Source: Clostridia bacterium
GTDB lineage: Bacteria; Bacillota; Clostridia; Oscillospirales; Butyricicoccaceae
Assembly: GCA_017407765.1 (NCBI GenBank)
Contig: JAFQVZ010000143.1
Coordinates: forward strand, 1 to 8,129
Direction of reading: 5' to 3'
Length of the DNA stretch: 8,129 bases
Position 1 is the first letter of the stretch. Each line of letters begins with the position of its first letter. Positions 1 through 6,402 of this stretch are shown in pieces. Both the position numbers and the translations under genes were made by a program. Under the pieces are notes generated by a model. That model was not told the DNA's origin and made no database searches. It saw nothing but the letters and a program-made list of their open reading frames with translations.

Positions 1-1007
1 GCCAGGTGAAGATGAATCTTCACGCCAGCTATGCCATTTTCGACGAAGAAAACGGCGGCTGGGTCGACCGCGACAAGCTGGAACCCAAGCACTTTAAAAA
101 ATGGGTGGATTTCTGCAAAGAGCGCGGCCTGGGCTGCGACTTTAACCCCACCTTCTTCTCCCATCCCAAGTGCGACCCCCTTACCCTCTCCAGCCCCAAC
201 GAAGAGACAAGGCGATTCTGGGTAGAGCACGGCAAGGCCTGCGTACGCATCTCCCAGTATCTTGCAGAGGAGCTGGGCCAGCCCTGCGTAATGAATATCT
301 GGGCAGGCGACGGCTTCAAGGACATCCCTGCCGACCGCATCGGACCCCGCATGAGATACAAGCAGTCCTTCGACGAGATGCTGTCCGAGCCCTTCGATCC
401 CACCATGGTCTATCCCTGCGCCGAAAGCAAGGTCTTTGGCATCGGTGTCGAGAGCTACACCGTCGGCTCGGCCGAATGGTGCCTTAAATATGCCGCTTCC
501 CGTCCCGACTGCATCAGCCTTATGGACAACGGCCACTATCACCCCACCGAGGTGGTAAGCGACAAGATCTCGGCTCTTATGACCTACGACAAGAAGATGG
601 CCCTTCATGTCACCCGCGGCGTAAGGTGGGACTCGGACCACGTCGTGCTTTTCGACGACGAGACCCGCGAGATCTGCAAGGAGGTCGTCAGATGCGGCCT
701 CGACCGCGTATTTATCGCCCTCGACTATTTCGATGCCTCCATCAACCGTGTTTCGGCATGGGTCACCGGCTTCCGCAACCTTCAGAAGGCCCTTCTTTTC
801 GCCCTGCTGGAGCCTCATGCCGAGCTGACAAAGCTTCAGAACGAGAATAACTGGACCAAGCTCATGGTCATGCAGGAAGAGCTCAAGACCATGCCCTTCG
901 GAGATATCTGGGATGAATATTGCCGCCGCTGCGGCAAGCCTCAGGACGGCCAGTGGTTCGGAGAGATCGAAAAATACGAAACAGAAGTTCAGGCAAAGAG
1001 AGGCTAA
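1..1007 (+). CDS. rhaA: L-rhamnose isomerase, 5'-truncated by the window edge
   Basis: This enzyme converts L-rhamnose to L-rhamnulose in the cytoplasm, the first step of rhamnose catabolism. The reading frame is open to the left edge, with the first whole codon at position 3, so the GTG at 6 is an internal valine and not a start. About 335 residues are visible of a family length near 420, so roughly 85 N-terminal residues are missing. Counting that valine as residue 1, the metal-binding residues known from E. coli RhaA line up: E140 (AESK), D174 and H177 (MDNGHYHPTEV), H201, D209 and D211 (HVTRGVRWDSDH) and D240 (ALDYFDASINR). The C-terminus (AKRG) matches the E. coli end. The next gene, rhaD, starts two bases after the stop codon, so the two are surely cotranscribed. 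Identification is by recalled family sequence and is very secure. Confidence 0.97.
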   Translation, partial: QVKMNLHASYAIFDEENGGWVDRDKLEPKHFKKWVDFCKERGLGCDFNPTFFSHPKCDPLTLSSPNEETRRFWVEHGKACVRISQYLAEELGQPCVMNIWAGDGFKDIPADRIGPRMRYKQSFDEMLSEPFDPTMVYPCAESKVFGIGVESYTVGSAEWCLKYAASRPDCISLMDNGHYHPTEVVSDKISALMTYDKKMALHVTRGVRWDSDHVVLFDDETREICKEVVRCGLDRVFIALDYFDASINRVSAWVTGFRNLQKALLFALLEPHAELTKLQNENNWTKLMVMQEELKTMPFGDIWDEYCRRCGKPQDGQWFGEIEKYETEVQAKRG

Positions 1008-1009
1008 TT

Positions 1010-1825
1010 ATGAAAGATATTCTCACAGCTCCCTTTGTGGAGGAAATGAAGCGCACCACCGCCAATATGTACCGTCTCGGCTGGGACGAGCGCAACGGCG
1101 GCAACATCAGCATGCTGCTGGACACCGAAGAGGTGGCACAGTATCTCGATGTTGATGCTGTCATCCGCACCATCCCCCTCGGCTTTGATGCCTATCCCCT
1201 TGCCGACAGGATCTTTATCGTCACCGGCACGGGCAAATATTTCAAGAATGTCGAGTTTGACCCCGAGAACAACCTGGGCATCGTCCGCATCTCTTCAAAC
1301 GGCCTTGATGCCCACCTGCTTTGGGGCTTCTCGGACGGCGGCAGGTTCACCTCCGAGTTCCCTGCCCACCTTATGAGCCACATCGCGCGCCTCGACGTCG
1401 ACCCCGAGAACCGCGTCATTATGCACTGCCATCCCACCCATACCCTTGCCATGAACTATGTTCACGAGCTGGATGAACGCAAGTTTACCCACACCCTGTG
1501 GGAAATGTGCACCGAGTGCATCGTCGTCTTCCCCGACGGCATAGGCGTTCTGCCCTGGATGCTGTGCGGCACCAATTCGATCGGCGAGTCCACCGCCTGC
1601 AAGATGCGCGAGTTCCGCCTTGTCGTGTGGGGAATGCACGGCATCTACGGCGCCGGCAGGAACATGGACGAAGCCTTCGTACTTATCGAGACCGTCGAAA
1701 AGGCGGCTCAGATCTATATGCTGACGGCTCATCTTCCCCGCATCAACACCATTAAAGACAACGAGCTGGCCGAGCTGGCCGAGTTCTTCGGCGTAAACTA
1801 CCGCAAGGATTTTCTTGACCTTTAA
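1010..1825 (+). CDS. rhaD: L-rhamnulose-1-phosphate aldolase
   Basis: This is a class II zinc aldolase that splits L-rhamnulose 1-phosphate into dihydroxyacetone phosphate and L-lactaldehyde in the cytoplasm. At 271 residues it is close to the 274 of E. coli RhaD. Key residues align with the E. coli enzyme: N29 and N32 in GWDERNGGN (phosphate loop), catalytic E116 in TSEFPAH, and zinc ligands H139 and H141 (MHCHPTH) plus H210 (WGMHG). The frame is open further upstream, but the ATG at 1010 is chosen for three reasons: it follows the rhaA stop by two bases, it has AGAGAGG in the right place (inside the end of rhaA), and MKDILTAPFV matches the family N-terminus. Threonine is coded almost only by ACC (15 of 18). 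The gene ends eight bases before an intrinsic terminator, so it is the last gene of the rha operon. Confidence 0.97.
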   Translation: MKDILTAPFVEEMKRTTANMYRLGWDERNGGNISMLLDTEEVAQYLDVDAVIRTIPLGFDAYPLADRIFIVTGTGKYFKNVEFDPENNLGIVRISSNGLDAHLLWGFSDGGRFTSEFPAHLMSHIARLDVDPENRVIMHCHPTHTLAMNYVHELDERKFTHTLWEMCTECIVVFPDGIGVLPWMLCGTNSIGESTACKMREFRLVVWGMHGIYGAGRNMDEAFVLIETVEKAAQIYMLTAHLPRINTIKDNELAELAEFFGVNYRKDFLDL

Positions 1826-1832
1826 ATAACAG

Positions 1833-1859
1833 AAAAGCCGCCCAAAGGGGCGGCTTTTT
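1833..1859 (+). terminator. Rho-independent terminator of the rhaA-rhaD operon
   Basis: The stem AAAAGCCGCCC (1833-1843) pairs perfectly with 1848-1858 around an AAAG loop, and a T tract ends at 1859. It begins eight bases after the rhaD stop. The A run on the left arm would give a short T tract on the other strand as well, but no minus-strand gene needs it here. Confidence 0.93.
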
Positions 1860-1878
1860 ATATGCCGTCAGATTTCTC

Positions 1879-1907
1879 TTGAATCCGACATCGGGGATGA
1901 CTATAAT
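1879..1907 (+). promoter_or_regulatory. Sigma-A-type promoter for tRNA-Gly
   Basis: A -35 box TTGAAT (1879-1884) and a perfect -10 box TATAAT (1902-1907) are separated by 17 bases. Transcription would start near 1914, about ten bases before the tRNA. A small palindrome, TGACT (1898-1902) and AGTCA (1910-1914), brackets the -10 box; whether it means anything is unknown. Confidence 0.8.
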
Positions 1908-1923
1908 AAAGTCAGACATATAT

Positions 1924-1997
1924 GCGGGGTTCGTACATCGGTAGTACAGCGGCTTCCCAAGCCGCTGAGGCGGGTTCGACTCCCGTACCCCGCTCCA
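1924..1997 (+). tRNA. tRNA-Gly, anticodon CCC
   Basis: A complete cloverleaf can be folded by eye. The acceptor stem GCGGGGT/ACCCCGC has 7 bp. The D arm is GTAC-ATCGGTA-GTAC. The anticodon stem GCGGC/GCCGC carries the loop TTCCCAA, so the anticodon is CCC and reads GGG. The T arm has the loop TTCGACT on a GCGGG/CCCGT stem with one G-T pair. The discriminator base is T and CCA is encoded (1995-1997). It is a single tRNA gene between its own promoter and terminator. In this codon-biased genome GGG is likely a minor glycine codon, so this would be a minor isoacceptor. Confidence 0.97.
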
Positions 1998-2003
1998 GAA
2001 AAG

Positions 2004-2035
2004 AAAATCCATCCACAGATCGTGGATGGATTTTT
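2004..2035. terminator. Bidirectional terminator shared by tRNA-Gly (+) and argS (-)
   Basis: AAAATCCATCCAC (2004-2016) pairs perfectly over 13 bp with 2022-2034 around a five-base loop. On the plus strand it is followed by TTTTT and lies six bases after the tRNA CCA end. On the minus strand it lies about 21 bases beyond the argS stop and is followed by TTTTCTTTTC. It can therefore stop transcription from both sides of this convergent junction. Confidence 0.92.
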
Positions 2036-2056
2036 GCTTTATATGTCTTTTTGAAA

Positions 2057-3799
2057 TTACATGTGGTCGGGTGCTGTTACGCCGAGGGCCGAGAGGCTGT
2101 TGGCGATGACCTGTGCAACGCAGTTGACAAGGTGGATGCGTGCGTCACGCAGCTCGGCTGTGGCCGAATCCTTGATGCGGCAGGAAGCATAGAAGTGATG
2201 GAAGGCTGTTGCGCAGGAGGCTGCATAGCGGTTGATGCGCGAGGGGTCGCGTGCCTCTGCGGCAAGGCGGATCTCCTCGGGCAGCTTGGAAAGCTCGCGG
2301 ATGAGCTCCAGCTCGGCAGGCTCGGTCAGCAGGCTGAGGTCTGCCTTCTCGGGCTTTGTGCCGATGCCGTCCTGCTCGAGAGCCTTAAGGATGCTCTTGC
2401 AGCGGGCGTGGGCATACTGGACATAGTATACGGGATTCTCGCTGTCCTGACGAACGGCCAGGTCGAGGTCGAAGTCGAGGGTTGTGTCGGATACGCGGGA
2501 GTTGAAGAAATAACGTGCCGAGTCGACGGGGATCTCGTCCAGCAGGTCGGAGAGGGAGATGGCCTTGCCGGTACGCTTGGACATACGGACTACCTCGCCG
2601 CCCGACATGAGGCGGACCAGCTGCATCAGAACGATCTCGAGGCGATGTGTGCCGTCGAGGCCCAGAGCATCAAGGGCGCCCTGCAGGCGGGCAACATGGC
2701 CGTGGTGGTCGGCGCCCCAGATGTTGATGGCGATGTCATAGCCGCGCTCGGCCAGCTTGTTGCGGTGGTAGGCGATGTCGGCTGCGAAATATGTATAGAA
2801 GCCGTTGCTGCGGCGCAGAACGTCGTCCTTGAGCTCCAGCTTTTCGATCTGCTCTTCGGTCTTGCCGGCGGCCAGCAGGTTCTTTCTCAGGATCTCGCTG
2901 GTCTTGAGCCAGAGGGCGCCTTCCTTCTCATAGAGGAAGCCCTTTTCGCCCAGCATGTTGACCGTTTCTTCTACATAGCCCTTGTGGAGCTCGCTCTCGA
3001 AGAACCAGTTGTCATAAACGATGCCGTAGCGCTTGAGGTCGGCCTGCATCTTGGGGATGTTGCGGCTGAGGCCGAACTGAGCCAGCGCGTTGAGGCGCTC
3101 GTCCTCGCAGGCATCCTTCAGGCTGTCGCCGTGCTCGGCGATATAGTCGCGGGCCAGGACCTTGATGTCCTCGCCGTGATAGCCGTCCTCGGGGAACTGG
3201 AATGCGTCCTCGCCGAAGATCTGCTGCATGAAGCGCGCTTCGATCGAGTGTGCGAACTTGTCGATCTGGTTGCCGGCGTCGTTTACATAGAACTCGCGGC
3301 TTACCTTATGGCCTGCGCGGGAGAGGACCTCGGCCAGTGTGTCGCCGAGAACGCCGCCGCGGGCGTTGCCCATGTGCATGGGGCCTGTGGGGTTGGCCGA
3401 TACGAACTCGACCATGATCTTCTTGGGCTCGTCAAGGGTTGTGCGGCCATAGTTCTCGCCTTCCTCGGCAATATTCTCGAGGACCTGCTCAAACCAGCCG
3501 TGGCCCAGGCGCAGGTTGATGAAGCCGGGGGCAGCGAACTCGATGGAGGAGAACATTGTGCCCTCGAGGTCTGCGTTCTCGCAGATAGCCTGAGCTGTCT
3601 TGATGGGAGCTACGCGGAGCACGCGTGCGCTCTGCATTGCGAAGGAGGAAGCATAGTCGCCGTTTTTGGGATCCTTGGGGGTCTCGATAACGGGAGCGCT
3701 TACCTCAGCCTCGGGCAGGAGGCCCTTCTGGCAGGCAGCCTTATAGCCGCCAATGATGATGTCGGAGGCCTGTTTCATGGCCTGCTGGATAGCGTTCAT
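2057..3799 (-). CDS. argS: Arginyl-tRNA synthetase
   Basis: This class I aminoacyl-tRNA synthetase charges tRNA-Arg in the cytoplasm. The 580-residue length is normal for bacterial ArgS. The N-terminal Add-1 domain (about 1-120), which contacts tRNA, includes NGDYASSFAM and AAPGFINLRL. The catalytic Rossmann fold follows, with the HIGH-type motif in the form HMGN (142-145, in NPTGPMHMGNARGG), then YVNDAGNQ (171-178), GADHHGH (362-368) and the KMSKS-type motif RMSKRTG (405-411). The C-terminal helical anticodon-binding domain contains YVQYAHARC (459-467) and ends in the family-typical penultimate leucine region, then VTAPDHM. AAAGGA lies 11 bases before the ATG. It follows a ywiB-like gene on the same strand, the gene order known in Bacillus subtilis. 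No promoter of its own is obvious, so transcription through from ywiB is likely. It ends at the terminator shared with tRNA-Gly. Confidence 0.97.
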   Translation of the reverse strand: MNAIQQAMKQASDIIIGGYKAACQKGLLPEAEVSAPVIETPKDPKNGDYASSFAMQSARVLRVAPIKTAQAICENADLEGTMFSSIEFAAPGFINLRLGHGWFEQVLENIAEEGENYGRTTLDEPKKIMVEFVSANPTGPMHMGNARGGVLGDTLAEVLSRAGHKVSREFYVNDAGNQIDKFAHSIEARFMQQIFGEDAFQFPEDGYHGEDIKVLARDYIAEHGDSLKDACEDERLNALAQFGLSRNIPKMQADLKRYGIVYDNWFFESELHKGYVEETVNMLGEKGFLYEKEGALWLKTSEILRKNLLAAGKTEEQIEKLELKDDVLRRSNGFYTYFAADIAYHRNKLAERGYDIAINIWGADHHGHVARLQGALDALGLDGTHRLEIVLMQLVRLMSGGEVVRMSKRTGKAISLSDLLDEIPVDSARYFFNSRVSDTTLDFDLDLAVRQDSENPVYYVQYAHARCKSILKALEQDGIGTKPEKADLSLLTEPAELELIRELSKLPEEIRLAAEARDPSRINRYAASCATAFHHFYASCRIKDSATAELRDARIHLVNCVAQVIANSLSALGVTAPDHM

Positions 3800-3886
3800 A
3801 TATTTGTATTTCCTTTCGGTAAATTGTTTTTTTTAATAGAGTGGCGCTGCCAGGCAAGAGGGCATTAAGCCTGCCTCTATCCCTAT

Positions 3887-3984
3887 GTGAGATTCCTCGA
3901 CTACGCTCGGAATGACATTTTAATAAGCGGTGAACTATAATGTCATCCTGAGCAAGCGCAAAGCGCGCTGTCGAAGGATCTCAC
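3887..3984. repeat. Imperfect inverted repeat, MITE- or REP-like intergenic element
   Basis: The left arm starts GTGAGATTCCTCGAC (3887-3901) and the right arm ends GTCGAAGGATCTCAC (3970-3984); these match at 13 of 15 positions when folded. A second block, GCTCGGAATGACATT (3905-3919), folds onto AATGTCATCCTGAGC (3939-3953), again 13 of 15. About 19 bases lie between the arms. The right arm carries an extra 16-base GC-rich insert (3954-3969) that contains its own GCGC-AAA-GCGC mini-hairpin. The whole lies between ywiB and argS with no coding frame. Similar GTCATTCCGAGC...GAGGAATCTC intergenic repeats are, from memory, common in gut bacterial genomes; its copy number in this genome is unknown. 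The rest of the 3800-4000 gap holds a weaker hairpin (3852-3876, AGGCA/TGCCT plus GGC/GCC) and an A-rich argS leader. Confidence 0.75.
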
Positions 3985-4000
3985 GCCGTTCTTCCCATAT

Positions 4001-4444
4001 TTACTTCTCATCCAAATCGGGGCCTTTACATTCGACCTCGATGGAGAGAGTGTTGGTGCTGAGCCATGCGTGCTGGACCTCGATGTCATATTCCACAACG
4101 AGCTTTCCGCCGTTGTCGTTAAAGCTGCTCTCGATGTTCTTCGTCGCCATGGTGATGGTGAGGCTGCCGAACTGAGTGTTATAGAGCGACATGTGCCGCT
4201 GACCCTTCTCGAAGGTCATCATCGAGGGATGCTTGCCGCTGCGGTTTACCGTCACCATGTCGGGCCTTACCGATACAAAAGTGGTGGTGTCGGCAAAGCC
4301 GGTCAGCTCGCTTTCTTCATACCTGATATGATAGCCGTTCCCCTTGCGGTAGAAACGGCCTTCGGTCACCAGCGTGACTTCCTCGCTGTCGGGGTCGTCG
4401 GTCCGCTGAAGGCCTTTTATGGAAATAAGTGCGTCTTTTTTCAT
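4001..4444 (-). CDS. ywiB: DUF1934 family protein, YwiB-like calycin-type beta-barrel
   Basis: This 147-residue soluble protein has no signal peptide or membrane segment. It alternates short beta-strand-like stretches, as expected for the DUF1934/YwiB family (B. subtilis YwiB is about 142 residues and its gene sits beside argS). Visible family features are the N-terminal strand DALISIKGLQ, the central FEKGQRHMSLYNTQFGSL region, and the C-terminal strands GGKLVVEYDIEVQ and NTLSIEVEC. No catalytic residues can be named and the family's function is not known to me; a lipocalin-like ligand-binding role has been suggested by fold only. The nearest upstream purine run, AAAGG, is 14 bases before the ATG, which is rather far, so the exact start is less certain than for its neighbours. 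It is transcribed away from the oad operon from a divergent promoter and probably forms an operon with argS. The symbol is by analogy. Confidence 0.85.
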   Translation of the reverse strand: MKKDALISIKGLQRTDDPDSEEVTLVTEGRFYRKGNGYHIRYEESELTGFADTTTFVSVRPDMVTVNRSGKHPSMMTFEKGQRHMSLYNTQFGSLTITMATKNIESSFNDNGGKLVVEYDIEVQHAWLSTNTLSIEVECKGPDLDEK

Positions 4445-4491
4445 TTTAACAGATTGTGCCTTTCAAATCATTGGTCAAATTGCCTATCGAT

Positions 4492-4519
4492 ATTGTATCA
4501 CATACCTAATAAAAAGTAA
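4492..4519 (-). promoter_or_regulatory. Predicted extended -10 promoter for ywiB-argS
   Basis: Read on the minus strand, TACAAT (4492-4497) is preceded by TGA, giving an extended -10 TGATACAAT. A weak -35-like TTACTT (4514-4519) is 16 bases upstream. Transcription would begin near 4485, giving a leader of about 40 bases before the ywiB ATG. The surrounding 13 bases mirror the divergent oad promoter. Confidence 0.55.
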
Positions 4520-4555
4520 AATCCATATAGAAACCGTAAATTGTCAAAAAAAATC

Positions 4556-4584
4556 TTTTTGTTTTGTGAAAAATGTGATACTAT
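4556..4584 (+). promoter_or_regulatory. Predicted extended -10 promoter for the decarboxylase operon
   Basis: TGATACTAT (4576-4584) fits an extended -10 element, with the hexamer TACTAT at 4579-4584. The -35 position is only T-rich (TTTTTG, 4556-4561, 17 bases away). A start near 4591 would give a leader of about 88 bases. A second, weaker candidate, TTTCCA (4622-4627) with 17 bases to TATAGT (4645-4650), lies closer to the gene. Confidence 0.5.
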
Positions 4585-4596
4585 AGTGGATGGACA

Positions 4597-4618
4597 CAGG
4601 GTATGATGAAAAACCCTG
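4597..4618 (+). other. Small stem-loop in the decarboxylase operon leader
   Basis: CAGGGT (4597-4602) pairs perfectly with ACCCTG (4613-4618) around a ten-base loop just after the predicted transcription start. It has no T tract, so it is not a terminator. It could protect the 5' end of the mRNA, but this is inference from position only. Confidence 0.4.
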
Positions 4619-4678
4619 CGTTTTCCATAGCAAAAAAATATTTATATAGTAAAAGATTTCATCAGAAGGAGAGAACTC

Positions 4679-6055
4679 ATGAAAATCAATTTTACAGAGA
4701 CAGTCCTGCGTGACGGCAATCAGTCCCTGATAGCTACCCGTATGCCTATCAAGGATTTCGGGCCTATCCTGGACACTATCGACCAGGCCGGTTACTATTC
4801 GGTCGAGTGCTGGGGCGGCGCTACATTTGACTCCTGCCTCCGTTACCTGAACGAAGATCCCTGGGAGAGACTTCGCACAATCCGCAAGCACCTCAAGAAC
4901 ACAAAGACACAGATGCTGCTCCGTGGCCAGAACATCCTCGGCTATAAGCACTATCCCGACGACGTTGTCCGCGCCTTCGTCCGCAAGAGCGTAGAGAACG
5001 GCATCGACATCATCCGTATCTTCGACGCCCTCAACGACCTCCGCAACATCGAAGTTGCCGTTGACGAGGCTATCAAGGCAGGCGCACACGTTCAGGGCGC
5101 TCTCTGCTATACAACATCCCCCATTCACAACATCGACATGTTCGTTCAGCTGAGCCGCGACCTCGAGAAGATGGGCGTTCACTCCATCTGCATCAAGGAC
5201 ATGGCCGGCATCATGACTCCCAAGAACGCTTACGACCTGACAAAGGCCATCAAGGCTGCCGTCAAGATCCCCGTAGTCGTTCACACACACTCGACAACAG
5301 GCCTCGGCGCTATGACACTGCTCAAGGCTGTTGAAGCAGGCGCCGACACAATCGACTGCGCTATTTCCTGCTTCTCGGGCGGCACATCTCAGCCTCCCAC
5401 GGAGTCTCTCCACTACACACTCAAGGAAATGGGCTATGAGACAGGCCTCGACGAGAAGAAGCTGAAGGAGATCAACGACTACTTCAAGCCCATCCAGGCA
5501 AAGGCTCTCGAGACAAAGCTCCTCAACCCCATCGTTATGAACACAGAGACAGACGCTCTGGTATATCAGGTTCCCGGCGGCATGCTCTCCAACCTCGTTG
5601 CTCAGCTCAAGGCTCAGAACGCTCTTGACCGTCTGCCCGAGGTTCTGGCAGAGGTTCCCCGTGTTCGTGAAGACCTCGGCTTCCCTCCCCTGGTAACACC
5701 TTCCTCCCAGATGGTAGGCGTTCAGGCTGCCACCAACGTTCTGGTCGGCGAGCGTTATAAGAACGTCTCCAAGGAGATCAAGGCTTACCTCCACGGCGAA
5801 TACGGCCAGGCTCCCGGCAAGGTAAATGAAGAGCTGCGCAAGCAGGTCCTCGGCGACGAGCAGCCTGTAACATGCCGCTTTGCTGATCTGCTCCAGCCCG
5901 GCCTCGAGGCTGCAAAGGCTGAGATCGGCGACCTCGCCAAGTGCGATGAGGACGTCCTCTCCTACGTTGCATTCCCCCAGATCGCTGAAAAGTTCCTCCA
6001 GAACAGAGCTGAGAAGGAAAAGAACACAGTTAAGTATACCATTGTCAAGGCATAA
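4679..6055 (+). CDS. oadA: Oxaloacetate decarboxylase carboxyltransferase (alpha-type) subunit without biotin domain
   Basis: This cytoplasmic enzyme transfers CO2 from oxaloacetate to the biotin on a carrier protein, releasing pyruvate. The 458 residues hold the TIM-barrel carboxyltransferase (about 1-270) and the conserved PYC/OADA domain (about 290-450). The metal and catalytic residues of Vibrio cholerae OadA all appear five positions earlier: D12 in LRDGNQS, C143 in ALCYTTSP, K173 in CIKDMAG, and H202 and H204 in VHTHSTTG. Unlike classical OadA (near 590 residues) it has no C-terminal biotinyl domain; that domain is a separate protein two genes on. AAGGAG lies seven bases before the ATG, a strong site. 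The stop overlaps the ribosome site of the next gene. Threonine is coded by ACA in 23 of 29 cases. The same fold serves as pyruvate carboxylase subunit B, but the linked membrane pump favours the decarboxylase. Confidence 0.9.
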   Translation: MKINFTETVLRDGNQSLIATRMPIKDFGPILDTIDQAGYYSVECWGGATFDSCLRYLNEDPWERLRTIRKHLKNTKTQMLLRGQNILGYKHYPDDVVRAFVRKSVENGIDIIRIFDALNDLRNIEVAVDEAIKAGAHVQGALCYTTSPIHNIDMFVQLSRDLEKMGVHSICIKDMAGIMTPKNAYDLTKAIKAAVKIPVVVHTHSTTGLGAMTLLKAVEAGADTIDCAISCFSGGTSQPPTESLHYTLKEMGYETGLDEKKLKEINDYFKPIQAKALETKLLNPIVMNTETDALVYQVPGGMLSNLVAQLKAQNALDRLPEVLAEVPRVREDLGFPPLVTPSSQMVGVQAATNVLVGERYKNVSKEIKAYLHGEYGQAPGKVNEELRKQVLGDEQPVTCRFADLLQPGLEAAKAEIGDLAKCDEDVLSYVAFPQIAEKFLQNRAEKEKNTVKYTIVKA

Positions 6056-6066
6056 GGAGGCACACA

Positions 6067-6387
6067 ATGGGAATCACTGAGACATTAGGCTATTCGATCC
6101 TCGGCATCGCGATCGTCTTCCTCATGCTCATCATCCTCATGGGCATCATCGTTTCCATGGGCAAGATGATGGCAAAGAAGTCGGCTCCCGCAGCCAAGGC
6201 AGAGGCTCCCGCAGCTCCTGCTCCCCAGGCTCCCGCGGCGCCCAAGGAAAAGGCTCCCGGCACAGCCGGCAGCATCGACCTCCATTCGGTCGAACCCAGA
6301 ACAGCAGCCATGATCATGGCTATCGTAGCCGACGAGATGGGCAAGCCCCTCAACGAGCTGCGCTTCATCAGCATCAAAGAAATCTAA
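6067..6387 (+). CDS. oadG: Sodium-pump decarboxylase small membrane-anchor subunit (OadG gamma / MmdD delta type)
   Basis: This 106-residue protein joins the soluble carboxyltransferase to the membrane pump. It has one N-terminal membrane helix (about 9-31, SILGIAIVFLMLIILMGIIV) and a short basic stretch (KMMAKK). An Ala/Pro/Lys linker (about 39-66) and a conserved tail (about 68-106, HSVEPRTAAMIMAIVADE and LRFISIKEI) follow; the tail is the kind seen in delta subunits of methylmalonyl-CoA decarboxylases. The basic residues after the helix suggest that the C-terminal part faces the cytoplasm. AAGGAGG lies eight bases before the ATG and is fused to the oadA stop codon, so translation is probably coupled. 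The linker carries a 21-base stretch (6211-6231) identical to one in the biotin carrier gene. Whether to call it gamma or delta is a matter of naming; the symbol is provisional. Confidence 0.88.
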   Translation: MGITETLGYSILGIAIVFLMLIILMGIIVSMGKMMAKKSAPAAKAEAPAAPAPQAPAAPKEKAPGTAGSIDLHSVEPRTAAMIMAIVADEMGKPLNELRFISIKEI

Positions 6388-6402
6388 TCGAGGTATTTAG
6401 CT

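Noticed and set aside
920..1009. An upstream in-frame extension of rhaD beginning at 920
   Set aside because: It would overlap rhaA by about 88 bases and adds residues not found in the aldolase family. The ATG at 1010 has a good ribosome site and the family N-terminus.
1922..3868. A 648-codon plus-strand reading frame across argS
   Set aside because: It is in exact codon register with argS on the other strand, so it stays open only because argS lacks TTA, CTA and TCA codons. The translation is low-complexity and has no recognisable domain, while argS has all synthetase motifs. It also runs through the tRNA and terminator.
3800..3886. T-box riboswitch in the argS leader
   Set aside because: Synthetase genes of Bacillota often have one, but the conserved antiterminator T-box sequence (GGTGG-ACCGCG type) and a terminator hairpin with a T tract are absent. 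Only a small bulged hairpin (3852-3876) is present.
4564..4581. CRP/Fnr-like operator from the TGTGA repeats at 4565-4569 and 4574-4578
   Set aside because: The two TGTGA copies are direct repeats nine bases apart and do not form the TGTGA-N6-TCACA palindrome. The second is already accounted for by the extended -10 element.
4544..6067. A 507-codon minus-strand reading frame across oadA
   Set aside because: It has the same codon-register shadow effect. The product is Leu/Val/Glu/Cys-rich with no motif, and the plus strand carries the full carboxyltransferase active site.
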